Shown: piece after piece, positions 42,581 to 51,027 of the stretch
Layout: the number at the start of each line of letters is the position of its first letter
Position numbering within the stretch: the stretch's first letter is position 1
NCBI GenBank assembly: GCA_035552195.1
Contig: DASZLU010000110.1
Location: forward strand, 24,564-88,563
From: CAIKMD01 sp035552195
GTDB taxonomy: Bacteria > Pseudomonadota > Alphaproteobacteria > ATCC43930 > CGMCC-115725
Reading direction: 5' to 3'
DNA: 64,000 nucleotides
The notes under the pieces: generated by a model
Told to the model about the DNA's origin: nothing
Seen by the model: the letters and a program-made list of their open reading frames with translations, nothing else
The model's database searches: none
Translations under genes and position numbers: made by a program

Positions 42581-43783
42581 CTAAGCGCGCAGCAGGCCTT
42601 CTGCCGGCTTCAGCGCCGGTGCATCGGGGAAGACCTTCGCGCCAAGGCTTGCCGCATCGATGCCGAGGTGATCGCGCAGAATGCCTTTGGCGATGCTGCG
42701 CGAGTCCGTGGCAACGCGAAGATCGCGATTTTCGTTGAGTTGCGCGAGGCCCGGCCAGTCACCATAGATGCGGCCGCCTTTGACGGCGCCGCCGAGCACG
42801 AACATCACCGTGCCGGTCCCGTGATCGGTACCGTTGGTGCCGTTGACCGCGACGGTGCGGCCGAATTCGGTGGTCGCTATTACCACCGTGCTCTTCCACG
42901 CGGCCCCGAGATTCTGCGCCAGCGCATCGAAACCGTCGGCGAGACCGGCGAGATTCTCGTAGAGCCGGCCTTGCGTCGTACCTTGCGCGACATGCGTATC
43001 CCAGCCGAGCATTTCGAGCGCGGCGATGCGCGGCCCGTCTTCCGCGGCCAGCAGCTTGCCGGCGGCACCGGCAAGCGGCGCGAAGGCTTTCGGCCCGAAA
43101 CCGCCGGGCCCTTTCGGCGCGTCATCGCCCAGAACCGCGCTGGAGAAATTTTGCGTTTTCAGACCGAGCTGCAACGCCGGGCCGAAGAGTGGATCATGCG
43201 CATAAAGCGGCCCGAGCGCGGTGATGAAATCGGCATCGCCGGCTTTGACGCCGGCCGGCTCCCAACTCGCGACCGGCACCGCGCCGCGCAGCAAAAGCGG
43301 TACCGCGCCGCCCACCGCGAGACCGAGCCGCTTGTCACTGGCGCGTGCGGCGGGAGGCTGGATCAGCGCAAGCGCGCGATTGAGCCAGCCGTCGGTTTCG
43401 CGCGTCTTCGAAGTGAGGCCGCATTCCATCAGATCCTGGCCGTCGAAATGCGAGCGCGTGACGTAGCCGTTGCCCGACGCCGGCACGAGCAGCAGCTCGC
43501 CCTTGCGGTAATAAGGCTCGAGCGCTTTGAGGCCGGGGTTGAGTGCGAAACCGTGATCGAGCGGAATGCAGGCATCGGCCGCCAGCGCGATGGCGCCGCG
43601 TTTCTCGGCATAATGAGGATCGCCAACCGGCGGCACCGCGGCGAGACCGTCCATCGCGCCGCGCAGCAGCACGACAACGAAACGCCGATCGCCGGGAGCG
43701 GCGGCAAAGACCGCATGCGGCAGACCGGCGACGGCGAAAGCCCCCGCCGCCATGCCGAGGAAATTGCGCCGTGTCGTGCTCAT
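42581..43783 (-). CDS. DUF1501 family protein, Tat-exported
   Basis: 400 aa from ATG at 43783 (a GTG nine bases upstream is also possible). The N-terminus STTRRNFLGMAAGAFAVAGL is a twin-arginine signal. Family features: VVVLLRGAMDGLAAVPPVGD, SHFDGQDLMECG, WDTHVAQGTTQGRLYENLAG and TTEFGRTVAVNGTNGTDHGT, resembling sulfatase/alkaline-phosphatase-like metalloproteins. Encoded directly after its usual partner DUF1800. Role unknown, periplasmic. Confidence 0.93.
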   Translation of the reverse strand: MSTTRRNFLGMAAGAFAVAGLPHAVFAAAPGDRRFVVVLLRGAMDGLAAVPPVGDPHYAEKRGAIALAADACIPLDHGFALNPGLKALEPYYRKGELLLVPASGNGYVTRSHFDGQDLMECGLTSKTRETDGWLNRALALIQPPAARASDKRLGLAVGGAVPLLLRGAVPVASWEPAGVKAGDADFITALGPLYAHDPLFGPALQLGLKTQNFSSAVLGDDAPKGPGGFGPKAFAPLAGAAGKLLAAEDGPRIAALEMLGWDTHVAQGTTQGRLYENLAGLADGFDALAQNLGAAWKSTVVIATTEFGRTVAVNGTNGTDHGTGTVMFVLGGAVKGGRIYGDWPGLAQLNENRDLRVATDSRSIAKGILRDHLGIDAASLGAKVFPDAPALKPAEGLLRA

Positions 43784-43788
43784 CGCTC

Positions 43789-45129
43789 TCACCGTCTCTG
43801 GAATTCGGGGCTGGCAATCAGCAGCGCCAGACCTTCGCGGCGCGAGGCCGCCCGTCTAATCGCCTGCGCGGCTTCGTCGGGCAGCGCTTCGCCGAACACA
43901 TCATCGGCCAGCACGATCGGATCGGGTGGATCGGGCAGACGCGCGGCAAAGCTTTGGCAGCAATCGGCGCGATGCAATACGGATTCGGGCCCGATCCAAT
44001 CCTTCGCTCGATCGGGCCAGCCTTCCGGCTGCAGCGCGAAGAAGGGCTGCTGATCAAGCACGTGGAGCGTCTGCGCCTGGAAAGGCGGCGGCGGCGTGAA
44101 GCCGGTGACGCGGCACGCTGAGATCAGCAGATCCTCGGGCGTGCGCACTTTCGTGAAGGGCCTCCACGCCGCATCTTCGCGAATGACCGCTTGCGTCACC
44201 CGCTTCAGATCGCCCCCGGTCTCACGGAAAACGGCGGCAATGCGCTGCACCGCATCCTTCGGCGGATCGTCGGCGATGAAATGGCACGCGAGCTTGGTCG
44301 CGATATGCGTCGCCGTCGCCGGATGCGCCGCGAGATCGCGCAGCGCCAGCTCGCCCTGATCGTAGCCGCTCTCGGGATAGGTTTTGCCAAGCAAAGTCTG
44401 CGCGCCGGGCTCGTGTAGTTGCGGATAAAAATGGAATTGGCCGACATTCGGATCGAGCAACCGTGCGATCGACCAGCCGGTGAGGATGCGCGCCAGCGCT
44501 TCGACGTCGTCTTGCGTGTAGCCGCCATCGACGCCGAGCGTGTGCAGTTCCATCATCTCGCGCGCGAGATTCTCGTTGAGGCCAACGTGACGGCGCTGCC
44601 CGGCTTGGGAATTCGGGCCGATCGACAGGACCTGATCGAGATAGAAGAGCATCGCCGGATGGCGCTCGGCGGCGAGCAGCATATCGACGAAACGCCCGTT
44701 GATGTGTGGCCGGATCGCCTCGCGCTCGAACGCGCCGGCGAAGCCGCGAATGATCGGCCGCACGCAAGAGACGGTGAAATGGTTGCTCCAGAAGCGCACC
44801 AGCCGCTCTTGCAGCGGCGCATCGCCATCGACCGCCGCGTGCATCCGCGCATCGATCTCCGCGAGATAGACCGCGCGCAGGCGCTGATTCTCGGCCTTCT
44901 TCGCATCCGGATCGTTCTGTTTGCGGAAGTCTTGCCGCGCCTGCAGCATTTGCGCGACCATACCGGCCGATCCCGGCAGGCTGGGATCGAGCAACGTGGG
45001 CTTGGCCTCGAGCTGATGCAGCGCCCAGCCGCGCGGATCTTGCGCGATGGCCGCAAGCTCGCCCGGCCGCGGCGCATAGCCGAAGCGGGTCGCCGCTACC
45101 ACGGCGTTGGTTAAACCGGCCGCAACCAT
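43789..45129 (-). CDS. DUF1800 family protein
   Basis: 446 aa. Family features: TNAVVAATRFGYAPRPGELA, LVRFWSNHFTVSCVRPIIRG, FEREAIRPHINGRFVDMLLA, NENLAREMMELHTLGVDGGY and YTQDDVEALARILTGWSI. DUF1800/DUF1501 pairs are conserved and act in the envelope; function unknown. The stop is followed, within six bases, by the DUF1501 start. No obvious signal peptide, although the start could be further upstream. Confidence 0.93.
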   Translation of the reverse strand: MVAAGLTNAVVAATRFGYAPRPGELAAIAQDPRGWALHQLEAKPTLLDPSLPGSAGMVAQMLQARQDFRKQNDPDAKKAENQRLRAVYLAEIDARMHAAVDGDAPLQERLVRFWSNHFTVSCVRPIIRGFAGAFEREAIRPHINGRFVDMLLAAERHPAMLFYLDQVLSIGPNSQAGQRRHVGLNENLAREMMELHTLGVDGGYTQDDVEALARILTGWSIARLLDPNVGQFHFYPQLHEPGAQTLLGKTYPESGYDQGELALRDLAAHPATATHIATKLACHFIADDPPKDAVQRIAAVFRETGGDLKRVTQAVIREDAAWRPFTKVRTPEDLLISACRVTGFTPPPPFQAQTLHVLDQQPFFALQPEGWPDRAKDWIGPESVLHRADCCQSFAARLPDPPDPIVLADDVFGEALPDEAAQAIRRAASRREGLALLIASPEFQRR

Positions 45130-45212
45130 GCGCCGCCCCCAAACGTCACGAACATGACACGTCTTAGGCGCGCCGGCTGCAGCGCATCCCTAAGCCGCGA
45201 CAGGTCCGCCAA

Positions 45213-46340
45213 TCAGCGCGCGATCGGCCGGATTTCGATCGGCTGGGTTGGCGGCACCGGCGGTGTCGACGACGATGCGTCCGGCGGGACCCGGGTCACG
45301 GCGCGCAACTCGCCGCGCTCGCGCGCCGCCGCTTGGAGCACCAGGCGATGCATCGCAACCACCGGGACATCGCAGCGGATCTCGACCGTCGACGCATTCG
45401 GCAGCATCGAATTGATGCGCTGCTGCCCTTCCATCACCGCGATGTCTTGGTCGAAGATCGCGCGGATCTGCTGGATGAAGCGCTTGCTGACCTCGTCATT
45501 GCCGAGCGCGAAGTTGCGGCATTGGGCGTAGAACATGAACGACGTCGTCTCGGTCTCCGGCGTCGCGGTGATGAGCGCGCGCAGCCGCACGCCTTGATCC
45601 CAATCGCCATCGCGCCCGACCTTGCCCGCCTCGGCAAAGCCGGCGTCGATGGTACAATGACTCGGCAGCTCGCAAATCGTCGACTGCCAGCGATCGCTGA
45701 TCGTGCCGTTGAAGCCGGCGAGCTTTGCGAGCAGCGGCACCGGCTCGACATTGGCGCTCCAGCGCATCATGTGCACGCTGTTCTCGAGCCGCTGCGTCGT
45801 CACCGGATTGTTGTCGAGCCCTGCCCCGCCCAGCGTGCCGGGATGCACGAACACGACATGCATCAGATCAAGCAGATTGTCGTTGTTGAGCTCCCAATTG
45901 CACTTCATCGGCAAGGCTTCACAGCCATTGCCCATGGTGGTGGTGAGAGCCGGGTCATCGATGCATTGCCATTGCGGCAACAGGCTGTCATCGCGCTTGG
46001 CGGGATCGCCCATCCACAGCCAGACGAAATTCCAGCGTTCGATCACCGGATAAGATTTGACCTTCGCGTCCGGCGGTATCTGCGGCTGGCCCGGGATCTC
46101 GATGCATTGCCCGGCGCTGTCGAATTTCAGTCCGTGATAGCCGCAACGGATCGCATCGCCTTCGCGTGCCCCCATCGAGAGCGGGAGGTTGCGGTGGCAA
46201 CAGCGATCCTCCAGCGCAATCGCGCGGCCATCGCACGTGCGATAGAGCAGCACCGGCTCGCCGAGCAGCGTGCGCGCCAATGGCTTCTCGCCGATCTCGG
46301 CGGAATAGGCGCCGACATACCAATAATGACGCAAGAACAT
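45213..46340 (-). CDS. Rieske oxygenase, VanA (vanillate demethylase)-like
   Basis: 375 aa. N-terminal Rieske centre: CCHRNLPLSMG with CGYHGLKFDSAG; N-terminus MFLRHYWYVGAYSAEIGEKP is typical of VanA/PobA-like oxygenases. The mononuclear iron site fits NNDNLLDLMHVVFVHPGTLG. A Pro-rich tail (345-375) is unusual. Substrate is probably an aromatic methyl ether or similar compound; no reductase gene (VanB) is adjacent. Second Rieske oxygenase in the window, unlike the one at 26219. Confidence 0.88.
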   Translation of the reverse strand: MFLRHYWYVGAYSAEIGEKPLARTLLGEPVLLYRTCDGRAIALEDRCCHRNLPLSMGAREGDAIRCGYHGLKFDSAGQCIEIPGQPQIPPDAKVKSYPVIERWNFVWLWMGDPAKRDDSLLPQWQCIDDPALTTTMGNGCEALPMKCNWELNNDNLLDLMHVVFVHPGTLGGAGLDNNPVTTQRLENSVHMMRWSANVEPVPLLAKLAGFNGTISDRWQSTICELPSHCTIDAGFAEAGKVGRDGDWDQGVRLRALITATPETETTSFMFYAQCRNFALGNDEVSKRFIQQIRAIFDQDIAVMEGQQRINSMLPNASTVEIRCDVPVVAMHRLVLQAAARERGELRAVTRVPPDASSSTPPVPPTQPIEIRPIAR

Positions 46341-46357
46341 GGCCCGCCTCCCGCCGT

Positions 46358-46914
46358 TCAGATCGCTTTGCCCGCGAGTTCTTTTTTCAGATTATCCGCC
46401 GTCTCCGCGACATCGCCAAGATGCGGATCGATTTCCAGCGCCTGATTGAAGGCGTTGAGCGCCGCTTCCTTATTATTGCCGAGCGCGAGCTCGACCTGGC
46501 CGAGGGCGGCGAGAGCGCCGAAATGCCGCGGCTCGAGTTTTAGCGTATGCGCGATATCGGCCATGCTCGCCTGATAATCGCCGAGCAGGAATTCGACCGT
46601 CGCGCGTTTGTTCCTGCCCTCGGCGAAATCGGGGGCACGCGCGACCAGCGCATCGAAGGACTTCAGCGCCGCTGCGTCCTCGTCCTCGGCCATGAGGGTC
46701 AGGCCCTTTCCATGAGCTGCTGGCTCTCGGCATCGGGGGTTTGCGACCAGATATGGGTGATTTCGTCCTCGAGCGTCCGGGCCCAGCCCGCCGACTGCGT
46801 CGATTTGAGCGCGACGAAGAGCCGCGCCAGCCGCGGATCGTTTTGCCCGGCGTGCACCGGCCAGGCGGTCAGCACGATCGCCGCCATAAAGCCTGTCAAA
46901 ACCTTGCAACGCAT
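46358..46914 (-). pseudogene. TPR-repeat exported protein, broken by a 1-base frameshift
   Basis: The start at 46914 gives a signal peptide (CKVLTGFMAAIVLTAWPVHA) and reads to DAESQQLMERA with a stop at 46699. The second frame then continues from GLTLMAEDEDAAALKSFDAL to the end at 46358 with TPR-like LVARAPDFAEGRNKRATVEF and LKLEPRHFGALAALGQVELA. Adding one G to the GGG run at 46704-46706 joins the frames as ...LMERGLTLMAED..., which fits the family. The total, about 185 aa, is family-typical. Either a real mutation, a phase-variable G run, or a sequencing error. Confidence 0.8.
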
Positions 46915-47022
46915 GGCGAAAGTATATGGGCAAGGACCGGCTTTCGCCACCGCCCGATACCGGGATGGCAAGGCTTAACGTGTTTAAGATGCAGGCGAAT
47001 CGTGCTAAACCGCCCCTCACTC

Positions 47023-47784
47023 ATGGAACTCTCGATCGTCATCCCGGCGCGCAACGAGGCGCCCAATGTCGCGCCCCTGGTCGCCGAGATCCGCGCCGCG
47101 CTCGACGGGGCTGCCGATTACGAGATCATCTACATCGATGACGGGAGCAGCGATGACACCGCCGCCGTCGTGCAGGCGGCCATCGCGGCGGGTCGCGTGC
47201 GACTGCTCCGCCACGCGAAAAGCTGCGGCCAAAGCGCGGCCGTGCGCAGCGGCGTGATCGCGGCGCATGCGCCTTGGATCGCGACCCTCGATGCCGACGG
47301 CCAGAACGATCCGGCCGATATCAAGAAACTGTGGGAAATCGCGCGCGGCACGACGAACGCCGACAAGCTGCTGCTCGCCGGCTATCGCCAGAAGCGTCGC
47401 GACACGGCGATCAAACGCGTTTCCTCGCGCATCGCCAACGCGGTGCGCGGCTCGATGCTGAAAGATCGGACGCCCGATACCGGCTGCGGTTTGAAACTTC
47501 TCCGCCGCGATCTCTATCTCGCTCTGCCCTTCTTCGATCACAACCATCGCTTCCTGCCGGCGCTGGTCCTGCGCGAAGGCGGCAACGTGCGATCGGTCCC
47601 GGTCAATCACCGTCCGCGCCAGCGCGGTAAATCGAATTACGGCACGCTCGACCGCTTGTTTGTCGGCATCGTCGATCTCTTCGGCGTGATGTGGCTGCAG
47701 CACCGCGCGAAGGTGCCGGTACTGCTCCCCGAGACACTGGCAAGCGAGGCCGCGCCGCTGCGCAGCACGGGGACGAGCGCGTGA
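47023..47784 (+). CDS. Family 2 glycosyltransferase, dolichyl-P-mannose synthase-like
   Basis: 253 aa. GT2 core: ELSIVIPARNEAPNVAPLVA, DDGSSDDTAAVV nucleotide site, catalytic ATLDADGQNDPADIKKLW (DxD as DAD), and TGCGLKLLRRDLYLALPFFD with QRGKSNYGTLDRL. Uses a nucleotide sugar to glycosylate a polyprenyl phosphate or glycolipid; a C-terminal hydrophobic stretch associates it with membrane. Its stop overlaps the next gene's GTG, so it acts with the TVP38-like protein. Confidence 0.9.
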   Translation: MELSIVIPARNEAPNVAPLVAEIRAALDGAADYEIIYIDDGSSDDTAAVVQAAIAAGRVRLLRHAKSCGQSAAVRSGVIAAHAPWIATLDADGQNDPADIKKLWEIARGTTNADKLLLAGYRQKRRDTAIKRVSSRIANAVRGSMLKDRTPDTGCGLKLLRRDLYLALPFFDHNHRFLPALVLREGGNVRSVPVNHRPRQRGKSNYGTLDRLFVGIVDLFGVMWLQHRAKVPVLLPETLASEAAPLRSTGTSA

Positions 47785-48458
47785 GTTTCTCGGCCGAGCG
47801 GGAGCGCGCTCCGCTCTCGCGTCTGCGTCTCGCCGGCCGGGTCATGGTTCTCGTGTTGCTCGTTGCGGGCATTGTCGCGGTGTGGCTCAACCGTAGCGCA
47901 CTCGATCCCAACACGATCCGCGCCGCGATCGAAGCCCATCCCGATCTCGCGCCTGTCCTGTTCCTGGCCCTGCACGTCATCGCCAGCCTGCTCTTCATCC
48001 CACGAACTGTGATGGGATTGGTCGCGGGCGGCGTGTTCGATTTCTGGTGGGGACTTCTCTGGGCCGCGACCGGCAGCGTGCTCGGCGCGGTCGCCGGTTT
48101 CCTCATCGCGCGCTACGTCAATTCCGGCATGATCGATCTCGAAAGCCTGCCCAAGCTCGGCCCCGTGCTGCAGCGCGCCGAAGCCGGCGGCTGGCGCGCC
48201 GTGACGATGCTGCGCCTCATCCCGGTGATCCCGCACAGCTTCTCGAATTACGCGCTCGGCCTGACGCGGCTGTCGCTTGGCGGCTACGCGCTCGGCTCGC
48301 TCTTGGGGCAATTGCCGATGACCATCGCTTATGTGAGCTTCGGTGCCGCCGGCGGGCGTGCGGCGGCCGGCAATCAGGACTGGCTCTTGCCGGCGATCGT
48401 CGGCGCGGTCGCGCTCGGCGCTTCTATTCTGCTGCCGCGCTGGCAGAAAGCGCGCTGA
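47781..48458 (+). CDS. TVP38/TMEM64 (DedA-like) membrane protein
   Basis: 225 aa from GTG at 47781, overlapping the GT2 stop (GTGA). Five or six membrane segments; SNARE-associated/VTT-domain features: HVIASLLFIPRTVMGLVAGG, WAATGSVLGAVAGFLIARYV and LRLIPVIPHSFSNYALGLTR. Members act in membrane-lipid homeostasis or scrambling. The last 35 bases overlap the opposite-strand end of glcF. Confidence 0.88.
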   Translation: MSFSAERERAPLSRLRLAGRVMVLVLLVAGIVAVWLNRSALDPNTIRAAIEAHPDLAPVLFLALHVIASLLFIPRTVMGLVAGGVFDFWWGLLWAATGSVLGAVAGFLIARYVNSGMIDLESLPKLGPVLQRAEAGGWRAVTMLRLIPVIPHSFSNYALGLTRLSLGGYALGSLLGQLPMTIAYVSFGAAGGRAAAGNQDWLLPAIVGAVALGASILLPRWQKAR

Positions 48459-49728
48459 GCACTTCTGGTGCGGGTCCGCCCGTCGCCCAATCGAGCAACT
48501 CGGCCAAGTGCAGCACTGGATAATTGCTGCCCAGGGCAATCTGGGTGATGCAGCCGATATTGCCGGTGACAACCGCATCGGGCGTCGTTGTCGCAATATT
48601 CTTCTGCTTGCGCGCGCGCAGCGCCGCCGACAATTCCGGCTGCAGCATGTTATACGTGCCGGCCGAGCCGCAGCAGATATGCCCCTCGGGAATTTCCAGC
48701 ACGGTAAAACCGGCTGCGGCAAGCAGCGTTTTCGGTTCCGCCAGCACGCGCTGCCCGTGCTGCAACGAGCAGGCAGCGTGATAAGCGATGCGCAGTTTCC
48801 GCATGGCCACCGGCTTGAGAGCCAACCCCGCGACGAATTCCGATACATCGCGCGTGAGCGCCGAGACATGCGCCGCTTTCGCTGCATAAGCCGGCTCGTC
48901 GCGGAAGATGTAACCGTATTCTTTGATCGTCGCGCCGCAGCCCGAGACGTTGCTGATGATGGCCTCGATGCCACGCGCTTCAATCTCGCTGATCAGTGCA
49001 TCGATCGCCGCACGCATCAGCCCGCGCGAATCCTTTCCCATGTGATGGGTCAGGGAGCCGCAACAGGCCTGGCCGTCGACGATCACCACCTCGCAGCCCT
49101 GCCGCGTGAGGAGGCGTATCGTCGCTTCATCGATGCGCGGTGCCAACACCTGTTGTGCGCAAACTTTAAAGAGCGCAACGCGATGCTTCCGCACGCCTTC
49201 CGCCGGGAAAATCTGCGGACGCAGCATCGACGACGGCGCCGGCGGCAGGCTGGGCGCGAGCGCCAACATTGCGCGGAGTCGCGCTGGCAGCAGGCTCTGG
49301 AAAGGCTTGGCAAGCGAGGCGCCGGCAAGGGCGAGACGAAACAGCGCGGGACGCGTCAACACGGTCGCGATGAAGGTGCGTATCGCGCGATCCGTGAGCG
49401 GTCGGGAATACCGCTCTTCGATGCGATGCCGCGCCTGATCGACGAGATGGCCGTAATGGACGCCCGACGGACAAGTCGTCATGCAGGCATGACAGGAAAG
49501 ACACCGATCGATGTGCTGCACCACGCGCGGGCTCGGCACGCGATCGTTCTCGAGCATGTCCTTGATGAGATAGATGCGGCCGCGCGGCCCATCGAGCTCG
49601 TCGCCGAGTTCGAGATAGGTCGGGCAGGTCGCATTGCAGAAACCGCAATGGACGCAAGTGCGGAGAATCTTATTTGCTTCTTGCGTGTCGGCATCGGCGA
49701 GCTGGGCGAGAGAAAAATTCGTCTGCAT
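48424..49728 (-). CDS. glcF: Glycolate oxidase iron-sulfur subunit
   Basis: 434 aa. Two 4Fe-4S ferredoxin sites at the N-terminus: CVHCGFCNATCP and CLSCHACMTTCPSG; then two CCG (DUF224) domains with DGQACCGSLTHHMG and EGHICCGSAGTYNM. Electron-transfer subunit of glycolate dehydrogenase GlcDEF, which oxidises glycolate to glyoxylate at the membrane. Begins three bases after glcE. Confidence 0.97.
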   Translation of the reverse strand: MQTNFSLAQLADADTQEANKILRTCVHCGFCNATCPTYLELGDELDGPRGRIYLIKDMLENDRVPSPRVVQHIDRCLSCHACMTTCPSGVHYGHLVDQARHRIEERYSRPLTDRAIRTFIATVLTRPALFRLALAGASLAKPFQSLLPARLRAMLALAPSLPPAPSSMLRPQIFPAEGVRKHRVALFKVCAQQVLAPRIDEATIRLLTRQGCEVVIVDGQACCGSLTHHMGKDSRGLMRAAIDALISEIEARGIEAIISNVSGCGATIKEYGYIFRDEPAYAAKAAHVSALTRDVSEFVAGLALKPVAMRKLRIAYHAACSLQHGQRVLAEPKTLLAAAGFTVLEIPEGHICCGSAGTYNMLQPELSAALRARKQKNIATTTPDAVVTGNIGCITQIALGSNYPVLHLAELLDWATGGPAPEVLSALSASAAAE

Positions 49729-49731
49729 CGC

Positions 49732-50919
49732 TCAAAGCTCAGTGTACATGCGGCCGCGATTGAAGAGCCGCTGCGGATCGAAGCTCTCTTTGACTCGCGC
49801 CGACAGCGCCGCGACTTCGTGCGCCTGCGGCTGGAAGACAGGTATCGACGCTCGCAGCGCATCGCTGGCGCGGACCAGGGTCGCGTGGCCGCTGCCGATC
49901 GCGGCGCGAATAAGTGCCGCCCCCGCGTCCTGCGCCGGCGGCACCGCGAGCCAGACAAGGCCGCCGCCCCAATCGAGGAAGTAGCGAAGATCGAGATTTT
50001 TCCCGAGCGCGGCGATCAACGCCGGTGCCGCGCTCGGTGCGATCGAAACCCGCCAGATCGCGCGATCGCTCAGCGACGCGAACGGCGCGAGGTCGCGGAT
50101 CTCACCCCAGAGCTTGATCGAAGCGTCGTCGCCAATGATCTGGGCATCGCCGAAACGCGCGAGCTCGCGGCGCAACGCCGTAGCGCGCGCTTCGACGGAG
50201 GGCACCGGGCCTTCGACGCGCACGACAGTCAGCGCTTTACCATCGGGCGCGATCTCTGCCGGCAAATGGGCTGCCGCGGTTAGCTCATGCGCCGAGTTGA
50301 GTGACTGCGTCATCGCGGCGAGCGCTTGGCCGACATCGAGACCCGTCAGCACCACCGTACGCGTTGCCTCGGGTCGCGGCAGCACTTTGACGCTGATCTC
50401 GGTCAAGGCCGCGAGGGTGCCGTAAGAGCCGGCCATCAGCTTGGAAAGATCGTAGCCGGTCACGTTCTTCACCACGCGGCCGCCGGCTTTGAAGATTTCG
50501 CCGCGGCCGCTGACGCCACGGAAGCCGAGGAAATGATCGCGCGCTGCTCCTTGGCGAATACGGCGCGGTCCCGCGAGATTGCAAGCGATCGCGCCGCCGA
50601 GGGTCGGCGCTTTGTCGCTGGTGCCGAGCAGCACGCGAAAATCGCCCGGCTCGAAAGCCAGCATCTGGCATGAACTATCGAGCGCCGTTTCGATATCGCT
50701 GAGCGGCGTCGCCGCGCCCGCGGTGAGCACCAATTCCGCCGGTTCGTAATCGCGAATACCGGTGAAGGCGCCGAGATCGAGCACATGCGGCATCTGCAGC
50801 GGCCGCCCGAGACCGCGCTTGCTGCCGCCCGCGATCAGCTCGAACGGCTCTTCACTGGCGAGGGATTGTTGGACAAGAGCGCTGAGCTCTTTTTCATCCG
50901 CAGGACGAAATATCGACAT
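49732..50919 (-). CDS. glcE: Glycolate oxidase FAD-binding subunit GlcE
   Basis: 395 aa. PCMH-type FAD domain with ELIAGGSKRGLGRPLQMPHV, LVLTAGAATPLSDIETALDS, PTLGGAIACNLAGPRRIRQG and KNVTGYDLSKLMAGSYGTLA. Shorter than GlcD and dependent on it, as usual. Separated from glcD by 108 bases that contain a REP-type repeat. Confidence 0.96.
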   Translation of the reverse strand: MSIFRPADEKELSALVQQSLASEEPFELIAGGSKRGLGRPLQMPHVLDLGAFTGIRDYEPAELVLTAGAATPLSDIETALDSSCQMLAFEPGDFRVLLGTSDKAPTLGGAIACNLAGPRRIRQGAARDHFLGFRGVSGRGEIFKAGGRVVKNVTGYDLSKLMAGSYGTLAALTEISVKVLPRPEATRTVVLTGLDVGQALAAMTQSLNSAHELTAAAHLPAEIAPDGKALTVVRVEGPVPSVEARATALRRELARFGDAQIIGDDASIKLWGEIRDLAPFASLSDRAIWRVSIAPSAAPALIAALGKNLDLRYFLDWGGGLVWLAVPPAQDAGAALIRAAIGSGHATLVRASDALRASIPVFQPQAHEVAALSARVKESFDPQRLFNRGRMYTEL

Positions 50920-50942
50920 GGGACGCTATTCCAAACACGTCA

Positions 50943-50998
50943 CCCCCGCGAAAGCGGGGGTCCAGCGGTGCCGGCCGGGATTCCCGCTTTCGCGCGAA
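50943..50998. repeat. REP-type repeat pair 3, between glcD and glcE
   Basis: CCCCCGC-GAAA-GCGGGGG (50943-50960) followed by TTCCCGCTTTCGCGCGAA (50981-50998), the second with one stem mismatch. Same family as the pairs at 18855 and 19005, flanked by CACGTCAC and ATGACGACG. It lies inside an operon, so it may tune glcE/glcF message level after glcD. Confidence 0.75.
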
Positions 50999-51027
50999 TG
51001 ACGACGACAGATAGCGGCGCGCATCCC

